A stretch of 64,000 nt of DNA from Niameybacter massiliensis (GCF_001282685.1 NZ_LN875033.1:2501-66500), one strand, 5' to 3'. Positions 8,073 to 17,041 are shown, counted from the stretch's first letter. Notes: generated by a model from the letters alone, not told the origin. Translations and numbers: made by a program.

Positions 8073-10046
8073 CTAGTTGTTCTCGTTTTGATCCTTCATT
8101 TCTAGATGGTAATTATATCTAGTTTTAATTTCGTTTGAAACACGGCTTACAAATATGTCTAGTGCTACAGCACCTTCATCACCATTTTGTCTGCTTCTTA
8201 CAGATACAGTTCTATTCGCTTCTTCATCCATACCTACAACTAAGATGTATGGTACACGTTCCATACGTGCTTCACGGATTTTGTAACCGATTTTTTCTGT
8301 TCTGTAATCTGCTTCAACTTTTACGCCGTTATCTTTAAGTGCTTTAGTAACTTCTGCTGCATAATCAGCATATTTATCTGAAATAGGAAGTACTTTAACT
8401 GCTGTTGGTGCAAGCCATGCTGGGAACGCCCCTGCATATTTTTCAATAAGCATAGCAAGTGTTCTTTCATAACATCCAATTGATGAACGATGGATAATGT
8501 ATGGACGTTTCTTCTCTCCATTTGAATCTACATAAGTCATACCAAAACGTTCTGCTAATGCAAAGTCAATTTGGATTGTGATAATTGTATCTTCTTTACC
8601 ATGTACATTTTTAAATTGAATATCAAGTTTTGGGCCATAGAATGCAGCTTCACCCTCTGCTTCTGTATAGTCAATATCAAGATGATCTAAGATATTTTTC
8701 ATGATAACTTGAGTTTCTTCCCAAGCTGCTGGGTTATCAATATATTTCTCTGTATTTGATGGATCCCATTTAGAGAATCTGTAAGAAATATCTTTATCAA
8801 TACCAAGTGTATTCATAATGTATTTGATAAGGTCAAGACATCCTTTAAATTCATCTTCAAGTTGCTCTGGTGTACATACAATATGTCCATCTGCAAGTGT
8901 AAATTGTCTTACACGAATAAGTCCATGCATTTCTCCTGAAGATTCATTTCTTGCAAGGGTAGCTGTTTCAGCATAACGGATAGGAAGATCACGATAGCTG
9001 TGTTGCTCTGAGTTATAGATACAGAATTGGAATGGGCATGTCATTGGACGAAGTGCAATAATTTCATTATCTGTTTCTTCTTCTCCCATTACAAACATAC
9101 CATCTTTGTAGTGATCCCAGTGACCTGAAATTTTGTAAAGGTCATTTTTAGCCATGCTTGGTGTTTTTGTAAGTACATAGCCACGTCTTTCTTCCTCATC
9201 TTCTACCCATCTTTGAAGTGTTTGGATAACACGTGCACCTTTTGGCATCATAAGTGGAAGCCCTTGTCCTACTGCTTCATCTGTTGTGAAGAGTTTAAGT
9301 TCACGACCAAGTTTATTATGATCACGTTTTTTAGCTTCTTCAAGTTTTTCTAAATGCTCATTAAGCTCAGCTTTTTTAGGGAATGCTGTTGCATAGATAC
9401 GAGCAAGCATTTTGTTTTTCTCATTACCTTTCCAGTACGCACCTGCAGCATAAAGAATTTTAAAAGCATCTACTGGTTTTGTACTCATAAGGTGAGGACC
9501 TGCACAAAGGTCTACAAATTCGCCTTGTTTATAGAAAGAAATAATTTCACCTTCTGGAAGGTCACGAATAAGTTCTACTTTATATGGTTCACCTGCTTCT
9601 TCCATCATTTTAATAGCTTCTTCACGAGGAAGTTCAAATCTTTCAATAGGAAGTTTTGCTTTTACAATTTTTTTCATTTCAGCTTCAATGGCTTTAAATT
9701 CTTCCTCTGTAAATGCTGTTTCACGATCAAAATCATAGTAGAAACCATCTTCTATAGCTGGTCCAATAGCAAGTTTTACATCTGGATAGAGATTCTTAAC
9801 TGCTTGAGCTAAAATATGAGCTGCTGTATGGCGGAATGCCCATTTCCCTTCTTTATCATTGAATGTAAGAATTTCAATACTCGCATCTTCTGTAACTGGT
9901 GTTCTAAGGTCTACCATTTCACCGTTTAATTTACCTGCACAAGCAGCACGTGCTAAACCTTCACTAAGGTCTTTAGCAATATCTAAAATAGTGATACCTG
10001 CTTCATACTGCTTCTTAGTACCATCTTTTAAAGTAATATTAATCAT
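8073..10046 (-). CDS. thrS: Second threonyl-tRNA synthetase (divergent core)
   Basis: A 657-aa ThrRS that charges tRNA-Thr. Domains in order: TGS (1-62), editing domain (about 70-230; HTAAH and FVDLCAGPH zinc-site motifs intact), class II catalytic core (about 245-540) and anticodon-binding domain (about 545-645). The zinc-ligand positions are kept (Cys in RPMTCPFQF, His in ADGHIVC, His in IIHRSS), as is the motif 2 Arg (LARNESSG). The N- and C-terminal domains are very close to the neighbouring synthetase, while the catalytic core is of a different type. It follows the first thrS by 114 bp with GAGGTG before the ATG, so it is probably in the same T-box-controlled transcript. Confidence 0.92.
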   Translation of the reverse strand: MINITLKDGTKKQYEAGITILDIAKDLSEGLARAACAGKLNGEMVDLRTPVTEDASIEILTFNDKEGKWAFRHTAAHILAQAVKNLYPDVKLAIGPAIEDGFYYDFDRETAFTEEEFKAIEAEMKKIVKAKLPIERFELPREEAIKMMEEAGEPYKVELIRDLPEGEIISFYKQGEFVDLCAGPHLMSTKPVDAFKILYAAGAYWKGNEKNKMLARIYATAFPKKAELNEHLEKLEEAKKRDHNKLGRELKLFTTDEAVGQGLPLMMPKGARVIQTLQRWVEDEEERRGYVLTKTPSMAKNDLYKISGHWDHYKDGMFVMGEEETDNEIIALRPMTCPFQFCIYNSEQHSYRDLPIRYAETATLARNESSGEMHGLIRVRQFTLADGHIVCTPEQLEDEFKGCLDLIKYIMNTLGIDKDISYRFSKWDPSNTEKYIDNPAAWEETQVIMKNILDHLDIDYTEAEGEAAFYGPKLDIQFKNVHGKEDTIITIQIDFALAERFGMTYVDSNGEKKRPYIIHRSSIGCYERTLAMLIEKYAGAFPAWLAPTAVKVLPISDKYADYAAEVTKALKDNGVKVEADYRTEKIGYKIREARMERVPYILVVGMDEEANRTVSVRSRQNGDEGAVALDIFVSRVSNEIKTRYNYHLEMKDQNENN

Positions 10047-10080
10047 TTTTCACCTCTATATATTGTATAGTTTCTTTATA

Positions 10081-10130
10081 TTAAGAAGAGCTAAAGTTTA
10101 TATTACAAATAAACTTCAGCCCTTACTTAG
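10081..10130 (-). other. Intercistronic hairpin between the two thrS genes
   Basis: An imperfect inverted repeat pairs AGGGCTGAAGTTTAT with ATAAACTTTAGCTCT on the minus strand around a short loop. No strong T-tract follows, so it is more likely an mRNA stability or partial-termination element than a full terminator. Confidence 0.4.
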
Positions 10131-10160
10131 ATACTGTTTTAGTCTTCTAAACTTTTAAGT

Positions 10161-12110
10161 TTATTCTTCTGTAGTTTCTTCTGTTTTATTGCCTGAAACT
10201 AGGTAGTTATACTTAGTTTTAATTTCTTCTGTAATTTTGCCAATGAAATCTTGAAGTGGCATCTTGCCTTCTTCACCATTTTCACGACTTCTAACAGCTA
10301 CCTTATCTTCTGCTTCTTCTTCAGCACCTACAACTAAGATGTATGGTACACGTTCCATACGTGCTTCACGAATCTTGTAACCAATCTTCTCTGCACGTTC
10401 ATCAATTTCAACTTTTACACCTGCATCTAATAAGCTTGCTTGAACTTTTTCAGCATACTCATGGTATTTTTCTGAGATAGGAAGTACTTTTACTTGTACT
10501 GGAGCAAGCCATGTTGGGAATGCACCTGCAAAGTGTTCTGTAATAACCCCAATGAAACGTTCAATACTTCCTAAGATAACACGGTGAATCATAACTGGTC
10601 TGTGTTTTTCACCATCTGCTCCAACATATTCAAGTTCGAAGCGTTCTGGAAGTTGGAAGTCTAATTGGATTGTACCACATTGCCATGTTCTACCTAAGCA
10701 GTCTTCAAGTTTGAAGTCAATCTTTGGACCATAGAATGCGCCATCACCTTCGTTGATTTTGTAATCATAGCCTAAATCTGTTAAAGCTTCTTTTAAAGCT
10801 TCTGTTGCTGTTTCCCAAGCTTCATCACTACCCATACTATCTTCTGGTCTTGTAGAAACTTCTACTTTATATTTGAAACCAAATGCTTTATAAACTTCAT
10901 CAATAAGTGTTACAACACCTTTGATCTCACTCTTAATTTGTTCTGGAAGCATAAAGATATGTGCATCATCTTGAGTAAAGTTACGTACACGCATAAGACC
11001 ATGTAACGCACCTGAAAGCTCATGTCTGTGTACAAGTCCTAATTCACCCATACGAAGTGGAAGGTCACGATAAGAACGCATCTTTGTCTTATACACTAAC
11101 ATACCGCCTGGACAGTTCATAGGCTTGATCGCATAATCCATTTCATCAATGACTGTTGTGTACATGTTTTCACGGTAGTGATCCCAGTGTCCACTTGTAA
11201 GCCATAAATCTTTATTTAAAATAATTGGAGTAGAGATTTCTTGATAACCCGCTTTTTTGTGAATTTCTCTCCAATAATTAATAAGTGTGTTTCTAAGTTC
11301 CATTCCTTTTGGTAAGAAGAATGGGAAACCAGGACCTTCATCAAGGATTGTGAATAATTCAAGTTCACGCCCTAATTTACGATGATCACGTTTTTTAGCT
11401 TCTTCGATTTTAGCTAAGTGATCTGCTAACTCTGATTTTTTTGCAAATGCTGTTGCATAAATACGAGAAAGCATTTTATTCTTTTCACTACCTCTCCAGT
11501 ATGCACCTGCAACAGAAAGAAGTTTAATAGCTTCTACTGGTTTTGTAGTCATAAGGTGAGGGCCTGCACAAAGGTCTACAAATTCACCTTGTTTATAGAA
11601 GGAAATCACTTCACCTTCTGGAAGATCTTGAATTAACTCTACCTTATAAGGTTCACCTGCTTCTTCCATCATTTTAATAGCTTCTTCACGAGGAAGCTCA
11701 AATCTTTCAATAGCAAGTTTTTCTTTTACGATTTTTTTCATTTCAGCTTCAATGGCTACAAAATCTTCTTCTGTGAAAGGTCTTGCGCTATCAAAGTCAT
11801 AATAGAAACCATCTTCTATAGCTGGTCCAATTGCAAGTTTTGTATCTGGATAAAGTCTTTTAACTGCTTGAGCTAAAATATGAGCACCTGTATGACGGAA
11901 TGCCCATCTACCATCTGCATCTTTGAAAGTTACAATTTCTAACTCACAATCTTGATCTAAAGTATCTCTAAGATCTACTCTTTCACCATTTACTAGACCA
12001 CAACAAGCCATTCTTGCTAAGCCTTCGCTTAAGTCTTTTGCTACATCTAGTACACTAATACCTGCTTCGTATTGTTTTACAACACCATCTTTTAAAGTAA
12101 TGTTAATCAT
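10161..12110 (-). CDS. thrS: Threonyl-tRNA synthetase (canonical)
   Basis: A 649-aa ThrRS with TGS domain, editing domain (HTGAH, FVDLCAGPH), class II core with canonical motifs (KPMNCPGGM, LVHRHELSGALHG, TQDDAHIF, VMIHRVILGS) and an anticodon-binding domain at about 540-635. The zinc ligands Cys/His/His are present. A clear AAGGGAGGG precedes the ATG. Its transcript begins with a threonine T-box. This copy has the usual core, so it is probably the housekeeping enzyme; the second copy lies directly downstream. Confidence 0.97.
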   Translation of the reverse strand: MINITLKDGVVKQYEAGISVLDVAKDLSEGLARMACCGLVNGERVDLRDTLDQDCELEIVTFKDADGRWAFRHTGAHILAQAVKRLYPDTKLAIGPAIEDGFYYDFDSARPFTEEDFVAIEAEMKKIVKEKLAIERFELPREEAIKMMEEAGEPYKVELIQDLPEGEVISFYKQGEFVDLCAGPHLMTTKPVEAIKLLSVAGAYWRGSEKNKMLSRIYATAFAKKSELADHLAKIEEAKKRDHRKLGRELELFTILDEGPGFPFFLPKGMELRNTLINYWREIHKKAGYQEISTPIILNKDLWLTSGHWDHYRENMYTTVIDEMDYAIKPMNCPGGMLVYKTKMRSYRDLPLRMGELGLVHRHELSGALHGLMRVRNFTQDDAHIFMLPEQIKSEIKGVVTLIDEVYKAFGFKYKVEVSTRPEDSMGSDEAWETATEALKEALTDLGYDYKINEGDGAFYGPKIDFKLEDCLGRTWQCGTIQLDFQLPERFELEYVGADGEKHRPVMIHRVILGSIERFIGVITEHFAGAFPTWLAPVQVKVLPISEKYHEYAEKVQASLLDAGVKVEIDERAEKIGYKIREARMERVPYILVVGAEEEAEDKVAVRSRENGEEGKMPLQDFIGKITEEIKTKYNYLVSGNKTEETTEE

Positions 12111-12159
12111 AACATTCCCTCCCTTTTCAATATAGTGTGTACTATTTCTAGAATTTGGG

Positions 12160-12415
12160 CATCAAAAAACTCTCGTCCTTTTCTAGCCACAAAAACTAGA
12201 AAAGGGACGAGAGTACATTTCCCGCGGTTCCACCCTTATTGTTTCTTTTAGAAACCTCTTGTTTCGACTATAACGTAGTCAACGGATTGGTTCTCAATCA
12301 CTCAGAGTTGGTCTTCACCTATATTGCTTTAAAAATGCTCCCACCAACGCATCTTCTCTCTGAAAAAGTTCTATAAGCTACTTGTCTCTTCAACGTTTTT
12401 AAATATTCTATACTC
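12160..12415 (-). promoter_or_regulatory. Threonine T-box leader
   Basis: On the minus strand the T-box core AGGGTGGAACCGCGGG is clear near 12215-12230. It is followed by a long terminator (ACTCTCGTCC... with GGACGAGAGT, 12163-12213) and a T-run. Stem I has the usual AGAGA-rich start, and an ACC triplet (12310-12312) sits where the specifier should be, matching threonine. Uncharged tRNA-Thr stabilises the antiterminator and lets thrS be transcribed. Confidence 0.93.
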
Positions 12416-12444
12416 ATTCTATTCAAATTCCCCATCACTGTCAA
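12416..12444 (-). promoter_or_regulatory. Promoter of the thrS T-box transcript
   Basis: TTGACA (12439-12444) and TAGAAT (12416-12421) on the minus strand with a 17-bp spacer, just upstream of the T-box. Confidence 0.8.
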
Positions 12445-12468
12445 CACCATTCTTAACATAGTAGTTTT

Positions 12469-13314
12469 TTACAGCTGTTTTTGACAAAACTCACAGCCTT
12501 TACAACATATAAGTTGATCTCTAAAAAGAGTCTTGAGTGTTTCTAAAAATGGTTTATTTAATTTTTCATAGAAATCATGTAATACAATCTCTTTTGGAGA
12601 TAAAGTGATAAGCATATGCAACACGCGGTCTTCTATAGTAAGTGCTTCATCTTCCAAGTCTTCACAATACAGTTTGGTCCAATAATCCGTTTGATCTTTT
12701 TCTTCTTCATCAAACAATAAAATAGTACCATCCTGTCTAGGCACTAAATGAACAAGCTCTATTTGTTCTTCCTGTAATCCCTTCATTTGTAGCAAAAAAT
12801 TTATAAATTGTATATAGTCTTTTTGCATCTCATAGTCATATATGGTCTGTTCTATTACATCTTCAAGGATTACTTTATATTTTTCACTTCTAAAAGTAAT
12901 CCAGCCATCTATGTTAATTTCCTTATATTTCTCTAATTCTTTATATATAGGAGTATAAATTACATAATAAGAAATATAAGATACACCATCTTCCTTAGCT
13001 ATATAGTTATTATGGATAAATAATTTTTCTATTTCTCTTTTCTCCATTTTATCTAAGTCTTTACGAGCCCTTAAATAAGTTTTTGCAAATCCCTTTAAAA
13101 GTTCCTCTTGAATAAAATCTCCTATTAAAGTTACCATATTATTCAAGCTTTGCTCTTTATCTTTTTTATTCGGAGTAAATTTAAAACTATCTATATGCGC
13201 AAAGTGCTCTTCTTCCCATTTCTCTCCTTGAAACTTTTGCTCTATTAAAGCACTCTCTAGTTTCGTCTTAAAAGGTTCTCCATACTTTTGTGTCCAGACT
13301 TTATATTGAATCAT
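12469..13314 (-). CDS. ytxC: YtxC-like sporulation-associated protein
   Basis: A 281-aa protein without signal peptide or clear enzymatic motif. Size, charged helical character, the VIEQTIYDYEMQKDYIQFI region and position directly upstream of thrS (as in Bacillus subtilis, where ytxC sits by thrS) fit the YtxC family, linked to sporulation but of unknown biochemical role. The C-terminus ends in a CCKGCEFCQ cysteine cluster that could bind a metal. The assignment rests on synteny plus general resemblance. Confidence 0.7.
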   Translation of the reverse strand: MIQYKVWTQKYGEPFKTKLESALIEQKFQGEKWEEEHFAHIDSFKFTPNKKDKEQSLNNMVTLIGDFIQEELLKGFAKTYLRARKDLDKMEKREIEKLFIHNNYIAKEDGVSYISYYVIYTPIYKELEKYKEINIDGWITFRSEKYKVILEDVIEQTIYDYEMQKDYIQFINFLLQMKGLQEEQIELVHLVPRQDGTILLFDEEEKDQTDYWTKLYCEDLEDEALTIEDRVLHMLITLSPKEIVLHDFYEKLNKPFLETLKTLFRDQLICCKGCEFCQKQL

Positions 13315-13391
13315 TGTATGCCTCCTCTGACTCCTCTAATTCAATATATGAGTGACCACTTGTTCACTTTCCCCAATATTAAATGTTCTTT

Positions 13392-13419
13392 TTGAATATT
13401 TTTAGTATGAGGATAAAAT
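13392..13419 (+). promoter_or_regulatory. Promoter for the large structured RNA
   Basis: TTGAAT (13392-13397) and TAAAAT (13414-13419) are spaced by 16 bp and would start transcription near 13426-13428, just before the 5' strand of the closing stem. Confidence 0.6.
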
Positions 13420-13426
13420 AAATATT

Positions 13427-14340
13427 TGGTTAAGTGTGAGGGCATGTAGGCAAGCTTATTATACTCCAACTTTTAGTCCTCAACCTTTAAGAGAGGCTAA
13501 GTTCATTTCATCAAACTAACGGTCAAAACTCAGAAAACAAGTTCACTTTTCTTCAAACATTTCCCTAAAACCAGTTTGATTCCATTCACTAAGCCTCTCT
13601 AAAAAGTCTGCGGAGGAAGTTTCCATACAATAACTTACCTTACAGCCCATCACATAATAGCCCCTTCCGATAGAAAAATAGCTAAACTACTGATGTATTT
13701 TCTAAACATCTTTCATGTGAAAATGCTTAATCATTTAGAAGTTTAAATCAAAAGCACTATCAATTCTACAAAGCGTGTCTTACTTAACCCAGTAGCAAAA
13801 GGCATTGATACCTGCAAGATTTTGCCTTCCGAAGAAGAAACATTTACTCCTATCTCTTCACCACGGGGTGTCACTGGAAGTGAAAACTTACCTTCGTGAG
13901 TAGAAAAGGGCAGTAATACGTGGGTAACCTCACTGGAGCTTTTTTCGAGGATGGACTTAGAATATAAGCTACATGCAGTTTAGTAATCTCTCCGCCGGCA
14001 CAGTCCACAAAGTGAGGGAGGCATATTCGTAGACTTGATTCAGTGAGCTGGATAGGTGCGTTCTCCGGAATCTGCCTACGTAGCTTTCAGATAAGAAATG
14101 TACGAAATAAAAAAATAATGGTTTTAGGTGTGCTGTTTGAGCGTAGCGAGTTCACACCGTTATTATTTTGAATGAGTTACATTTCTCTGAAAGCTGAGTG
14201 TAGCAGGTGGAGGAGAATCCACCTAGCTAACTCACGCAAGTAGACTAAATATAAGCACACCCTCACTCTATAAAATATTTATTCTATAATTCAACGTATA
14301 AGAAGGGCTACTACGCATTTTGCGTAGTAGCCCTTCTATA
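13427..14340 (+). ncRNA. Large structured non-coding RNA, class unknown
   Basis: About 900 bp without a credible coding frame, visibly richer in G+C than nearby intergenic DNA. The ends pair: 13436-13442 with 14260-14266, 13445-13447 with 14257-14259, and 13454-13459 with 14251-14256. Internal helices: 13491-13498 with 13592-13599, continued by 13500-13502/13588-13590 and 13510-13517/13573-13580; 13952-13957 with 14002-14007; 14082-14091 with 14186-14195 plus 14095-14102 with 14178-14185, enclosing 14112-14119/14162-14169 and 14127-14132/14153-14158; and a three-part hairpin at 14196-14234. A promoter lies upstream and a perfect 17-bp terminator stem (14301-14317/14321-14337) downstream, so it is an independent gene, divergent from ytxC and convergent with the PTS gene. 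Size and architecture resemble the large ornate bacterial RNAs (OLE, GOLLD, ROOL, HEARO), but I cannot assign it to any of them. Confidence 0.75.
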
Positions 14341-14345
14341 TAGTC
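14301..14345 (+). terminator. Bidirectional terminator between RNA gene and PTS gene
   Basis: A perfect 17-bp inverted repeat (14301-14317, 14321-14337) with a TTT loop. The T-rich tail (TATATAGTCTTTTTT) is on the + side, favouring the RNA transcript; it can also end the PTS message. Confidence 0.85.
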
Positions 14346-14349
14346 TTTT

Positions 14350-15789
14350 TTATTTACAAAGTTTTGCTAATTCATCAGCAACAAATTGTACTTGTGTTCC
14401 AATAATAATTTGGATACTTGTTTTGCTTGGTCTCATAACACCACGAGCACCTGATGATTTAATTTTCTTTTCATCAATTAATGTGTAATCTTTGATTTCA
14501 AGTCTTAAACGTGTGATACAGTTATCAATAGATGCAACGTTACCTTTTCCACCAAGACCTTCTAAGATTGTTTTAGCTACTGCTGTGTAGTCATTATTTG
14601 CAAGAGTTACTTGTGTTTCATCTCCATCAACATCATCGTCTTCCCTACCTGGTGTTTTAAGATTGAATTTAGTAATAACAAATCTAAATACTGCATAGTA
14701 AACTACACTAAAACCTAAGCCAATTGGAACTAACCATAATGGGTTAAGTGCCATTGGTGCTTTTAAACTAAGTACTAAGTCAACAAGACCTGCACTAAAG
14801 TTGAAACCAGCTCTTACTGGTAATAAAGCTACAATAAATGCTGAAATACCTGTTAAGATAGCATGGATTAAGTATAATACTGGAGCTAAGAACATGAATG
14901 CAAATTCAAGTGGTTCTGTAACCCCTGTAAAGAATGAACAAAGTGCTGCAGCACTTAATAAACCAAATGCTACTTTTTTCTTGTTATCTTTAGCTGTATG
15001 ATACATAGCTAAAGCTGCTGCTGGTAAACCAAACATCATAACTGGGAAGAATCCTGACATGTACATACCTGTTTGACCAAGTGTACCTGTACCTGCCCAG
15101 AAGTTACCTAAGTCATTGATTCCTGCAACGTCAAACCAGAATACTGAGTTAAGTGCATGGTGAAGACCAACTGGGATAAGTAAACGGTTAAGGAATGCAT
15201 AGATACCTGCCCCAACTGCACCTGTACTAATAATTGCTTTACCAATAGCCACAAGTCCTGTATAAAGAATAGGCCATACAAAGAATAAGATTAATACTGC
15301 AATAAGGCTGACTGTTGCTGTAACAATTGCTACACAACGCTTACCACTAAAGAATGATAAGAAATCTGGTAACTTAGTATTTTTGAATTTGTTGTAACAT
15401 GTAGCACCTATAATACCTGCAAGAATACCAATGAATTGGTTTTCTATTTTTCCAAATGCCATATTAGCTTCTGCACCTGTTAATGCCGCAACTGTTCCTG
15501 TTGATAATAATTTAGTAATCATTAACCATGATACTAATGCTGCAAGTCCGGATGTTCCATCTTTATCATCAGACATACCAACACCAACACCAATTGCAAA
15601 TAAAATAGCCATGTTATCAATTAAAGCACCACCTGCTTTAACCAAGAATGTTGCTACAACATTTGCATCTCCTGTAATCATAATGTTTGGGTCAATCCAG
15701 TATCCTATTCCCATAAGGATACCTGCAACTGGTAAACATGCTACCGGGAGCATTAATGATTTACCGAGTTTTTGAAGATACTTCATCAT
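14350..15789 (-). CDS. PTS sugar permease IIBC, GlcNAc/glucose type
   Basis: A 479-aa membrane permease of the glucose/maltose/N-acetylglucosamine PTS family. The IIC domain (about 1-375, around ten membrane segments) begins MMKYLQKLGKSLMLPVACLP; after a linker, the IIB domain (about 400-479) carries the phospho-cysteine in NCITRLRL. It imports and phosphorylates its sugar with phosphate from HPr and EIIA. There is no IIA domain; the separate EIIA at 33.5 kb could serve it. The frame is open to 15876, but GGGGGA lies just before the ATG pair at 15789, so I chose that start. Nearby nagA/nagB make GlcNAc the likely substrate. A LicT-type RAT/terminator controls it. Confidence 0.88.
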   Translation of the reverse strand: MMKYLQKLGKSLMLPVACLPVAGILMGIGYWIDPNIMITGDANVVATFLVKAGGALIDNMAILFAIGVGVGMSDDKDGTSGLAALVSWLMITKLLSTGTVAALTGAEANMAFGKIENQFIGILAGIIGATCYNKFKNTKLPDFLSFFSGKRCVAIVTATVSLIAVLILFFVWPILYTGLVAIGKAIISTGAVGAGIYAFLNRLLIPVGLHHALNSVFWFDVAGINDLGNFWAGTGTLGQTGMYMSGFFPVMMFGLPAAALAMYHTAKDNKKKVAFGLLSAAALCSFFTGVTEPLEFAFMFLAPVLYLIHAILTGISAFIVALLPVRAGFNFSAGLVDLVLSLKAPMALNPLWLVPIGLGFSVVYYAVFRFVITKFNLKTPGREDDDVDGDETQVTLANNDYTAVAKTILEGLGGKGNVASIDNCITRLRLEIKDYTLIDEKKIKSSGARGVMRPSKTSIQIIIGTQVQFVADELAKLCK

Positions 15790-15904
15790 AATTATTTCCC
15801 CCTTATTTTGTATTTGTTCATTTTTAAAGGTGATATGTTTTAATAAGTATAATATGTACAGTTTATCCACCTTCACCGCTTAATATCGTACGTTTCCTAG
15901 AAAA

Positions 15905-15990
15905 CAAAAAAACCAAATTTTGGGACACACAAAAAATATATATTTTAAATTACTAAAATATGTATTTTTATGTCCGCAAAATTTGGTTTT
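15905..15990 (-). terminator. Attenuator terminator of the PTS leader
   Basis: A long stem pairs 15911-15927 with 15971-15989 around an A/T-rich loop and ends in a T-run on the minus strand. It overlaps the RAT, so antiterminator and terminator are mutually exclusive. Confidence 0.85.
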
Positions 15991-16012
15991 GCCTGCTTTA
16001 CCAGTAACACCC
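15985..16012 (-). promoter_or_regulatory. LicT-type RAT antiterminator site
   Basis: The minus strand reads GGTGTTACTGG, then AAAGCAGGCAAAACC: the ribonucleic antiterminator bound by BglG/LicT-family proteins (compare GGxTTGTTACTG...CAGGCAAAACC). Its 3' end overlaps the terminator. A BglG-family protein is encoded at 34.0-34.9 kb. Confidence 0.85.
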
Positions 16013-16033
16013 CGTTCGATATTTGCTAAAATT

Positions 16034-16062
16034 AGTTTAGCAAATCCCAACATGGTTGTCAA
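16034..16062 (-). promoter_or_regulatory. Promoter of the PTS IIBC gene
   Basis: TTGACA (16057-16062) and TAAACT (16034-16039) on the minus strand with a 17-bp spacer, directly before the RAT. Confidence 0.8.
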
Positions 16063-16162
16063 CAATTCAAAACATTTTTTTGTGCATTTAGTCTGTTTTA
16101 TACTAAAACACCAATTTTCATTTGTGCATTTATTATTGTTTAAATGTTTTATTTAAATTTTT

Positions 16163-17041
16163 TTAAAGTTCATCTAAAATTTCTTTTAAATCTTTTTTAT
16201 CAAACTCATATTTTGTACTACAGAAATGGCATACAAGTTCTAGATCTTCTTGATCATCATTTACGATATCTGTAAGTTCTTGTTTTCCTAAGCTAATAAG
16301 AGCACGTTCCATTTGTTCTTTTGAGCAATCACATTTGAATCTAGCTTCCATCGTATCCATGATGTCAATATCATCTCCAAGAAGCATTTTAATTATATCC
16401 TCAATAGATTTACCTTCATCCATATAACTTGTAAGAGATGTAAAAGTCTTAAGTCTTTCTTCTATTTGTGTGATTGCCTCATCTGTAGCATCTGGAAGTA
16501 CTTGAATAATAATTCCACCAGCTTGTTTAATACTATAGTCACGGTCAATAAGTACACCAAGAATAACTGCTGTATTCGTTTGTTCTGAGTCTGCAAAGTA
16601 AAGGCTAAAGTCTTCTGCAATTTCACCTGAAAGCATAGGTACTTGTCCTGTATATGGTTCTCTCATACCAATATCTTTAATTACTGTCATGACAGCATTT
16701 CCTATTGCACCACTTACGTCTAACTTACCATTTTCCTTTTTAGGAATATCTACAATCGCTTGATGAGGGTAACCTTTAACATTACCTTTTGCATCAGCCT
16801 CTACTGTAATACCTTGGATAGGGCCATCCCCTTTAATCATAACACATACTCTATCAGAGTCATTTTTAAACATAGCACCCATCATAAGTGTACCTGTCAT
16901 TGTACGTCCAAGTGCTGCTGATACTACTGGTGATGTACCATGATGTGCCGTTGCAACATTCACAAGTTCTGTTGTATTCGCACCAAAAAATCTAAATTGT
17001 CTACTACTATCTGTTCCTCTTACAATATAGTTTTTCATCAT
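16163..17041 (-). CDS. hslO: Redox-regulated chaperone Hsp33
   Basis: A 292-aa Hsp33. The N-terminal domain begins IVRGTDSSRQFRFFGANTTELV; the C-terminal zinc switch has CDCSKEQ and CHFCSTKY, giving the CxC...CxxC ligands. Oxidation releases zinc and turns the protein into a holdase chaperone for unfolding proteins. It follows the methyltransferase gene by 7 bp (same operon), with AGGAGG upstream. Confidence 0.96.
   Translation of the reverse strand: MMKNYIVRGTDSSRQFRFFGANTTELVNVATAHHGTSPVVSAALGRTMTGTLMMGAMFKNDSDRVCVMIKGDGPIQGITVEADAKGNVKGYPHQAIVDIPKKENGKLDVSGAIGNAVMTVIKDIGMREPYTGQVPMLSGEIAEDFSLYFADSEQTNTAVILGVLIDRDYSIKQAGGIIIQVLPDATDEAITQIEERLKTFTSLTSYMDEGKSIEDIIKMLLGDDIDIMDTMEARFKCDCSKEQMERALISLGKQELTDIVNDDQEDLELVCHFCSTKYEFDKKDLKEILDEL

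Noticed and set aside
9354-9812. 152-aa frame antisense to the second thrS
   Set aside because: A Phe/Lys-rich shadow of a conserved gene in the opposite strand; no ribosome site.
13427-14340. Group II intron, RNase P, tmRNA or SRP RNA in the 13.4-14.3 kb gap
   Set aside because: No domain V hairpin, no intron ORF, no RNase P or tmRNA/SRP core motifs could be found; the end-to-end pairing and size do not fit these classes.
15880-16156. Reading frames of 61 and 78 aa on both strands upstream of the PTS gene
   Set aside because: They coincide with the RAT/terminator stem; the inverted repeat creates open frames on both strands. No ribosome site.
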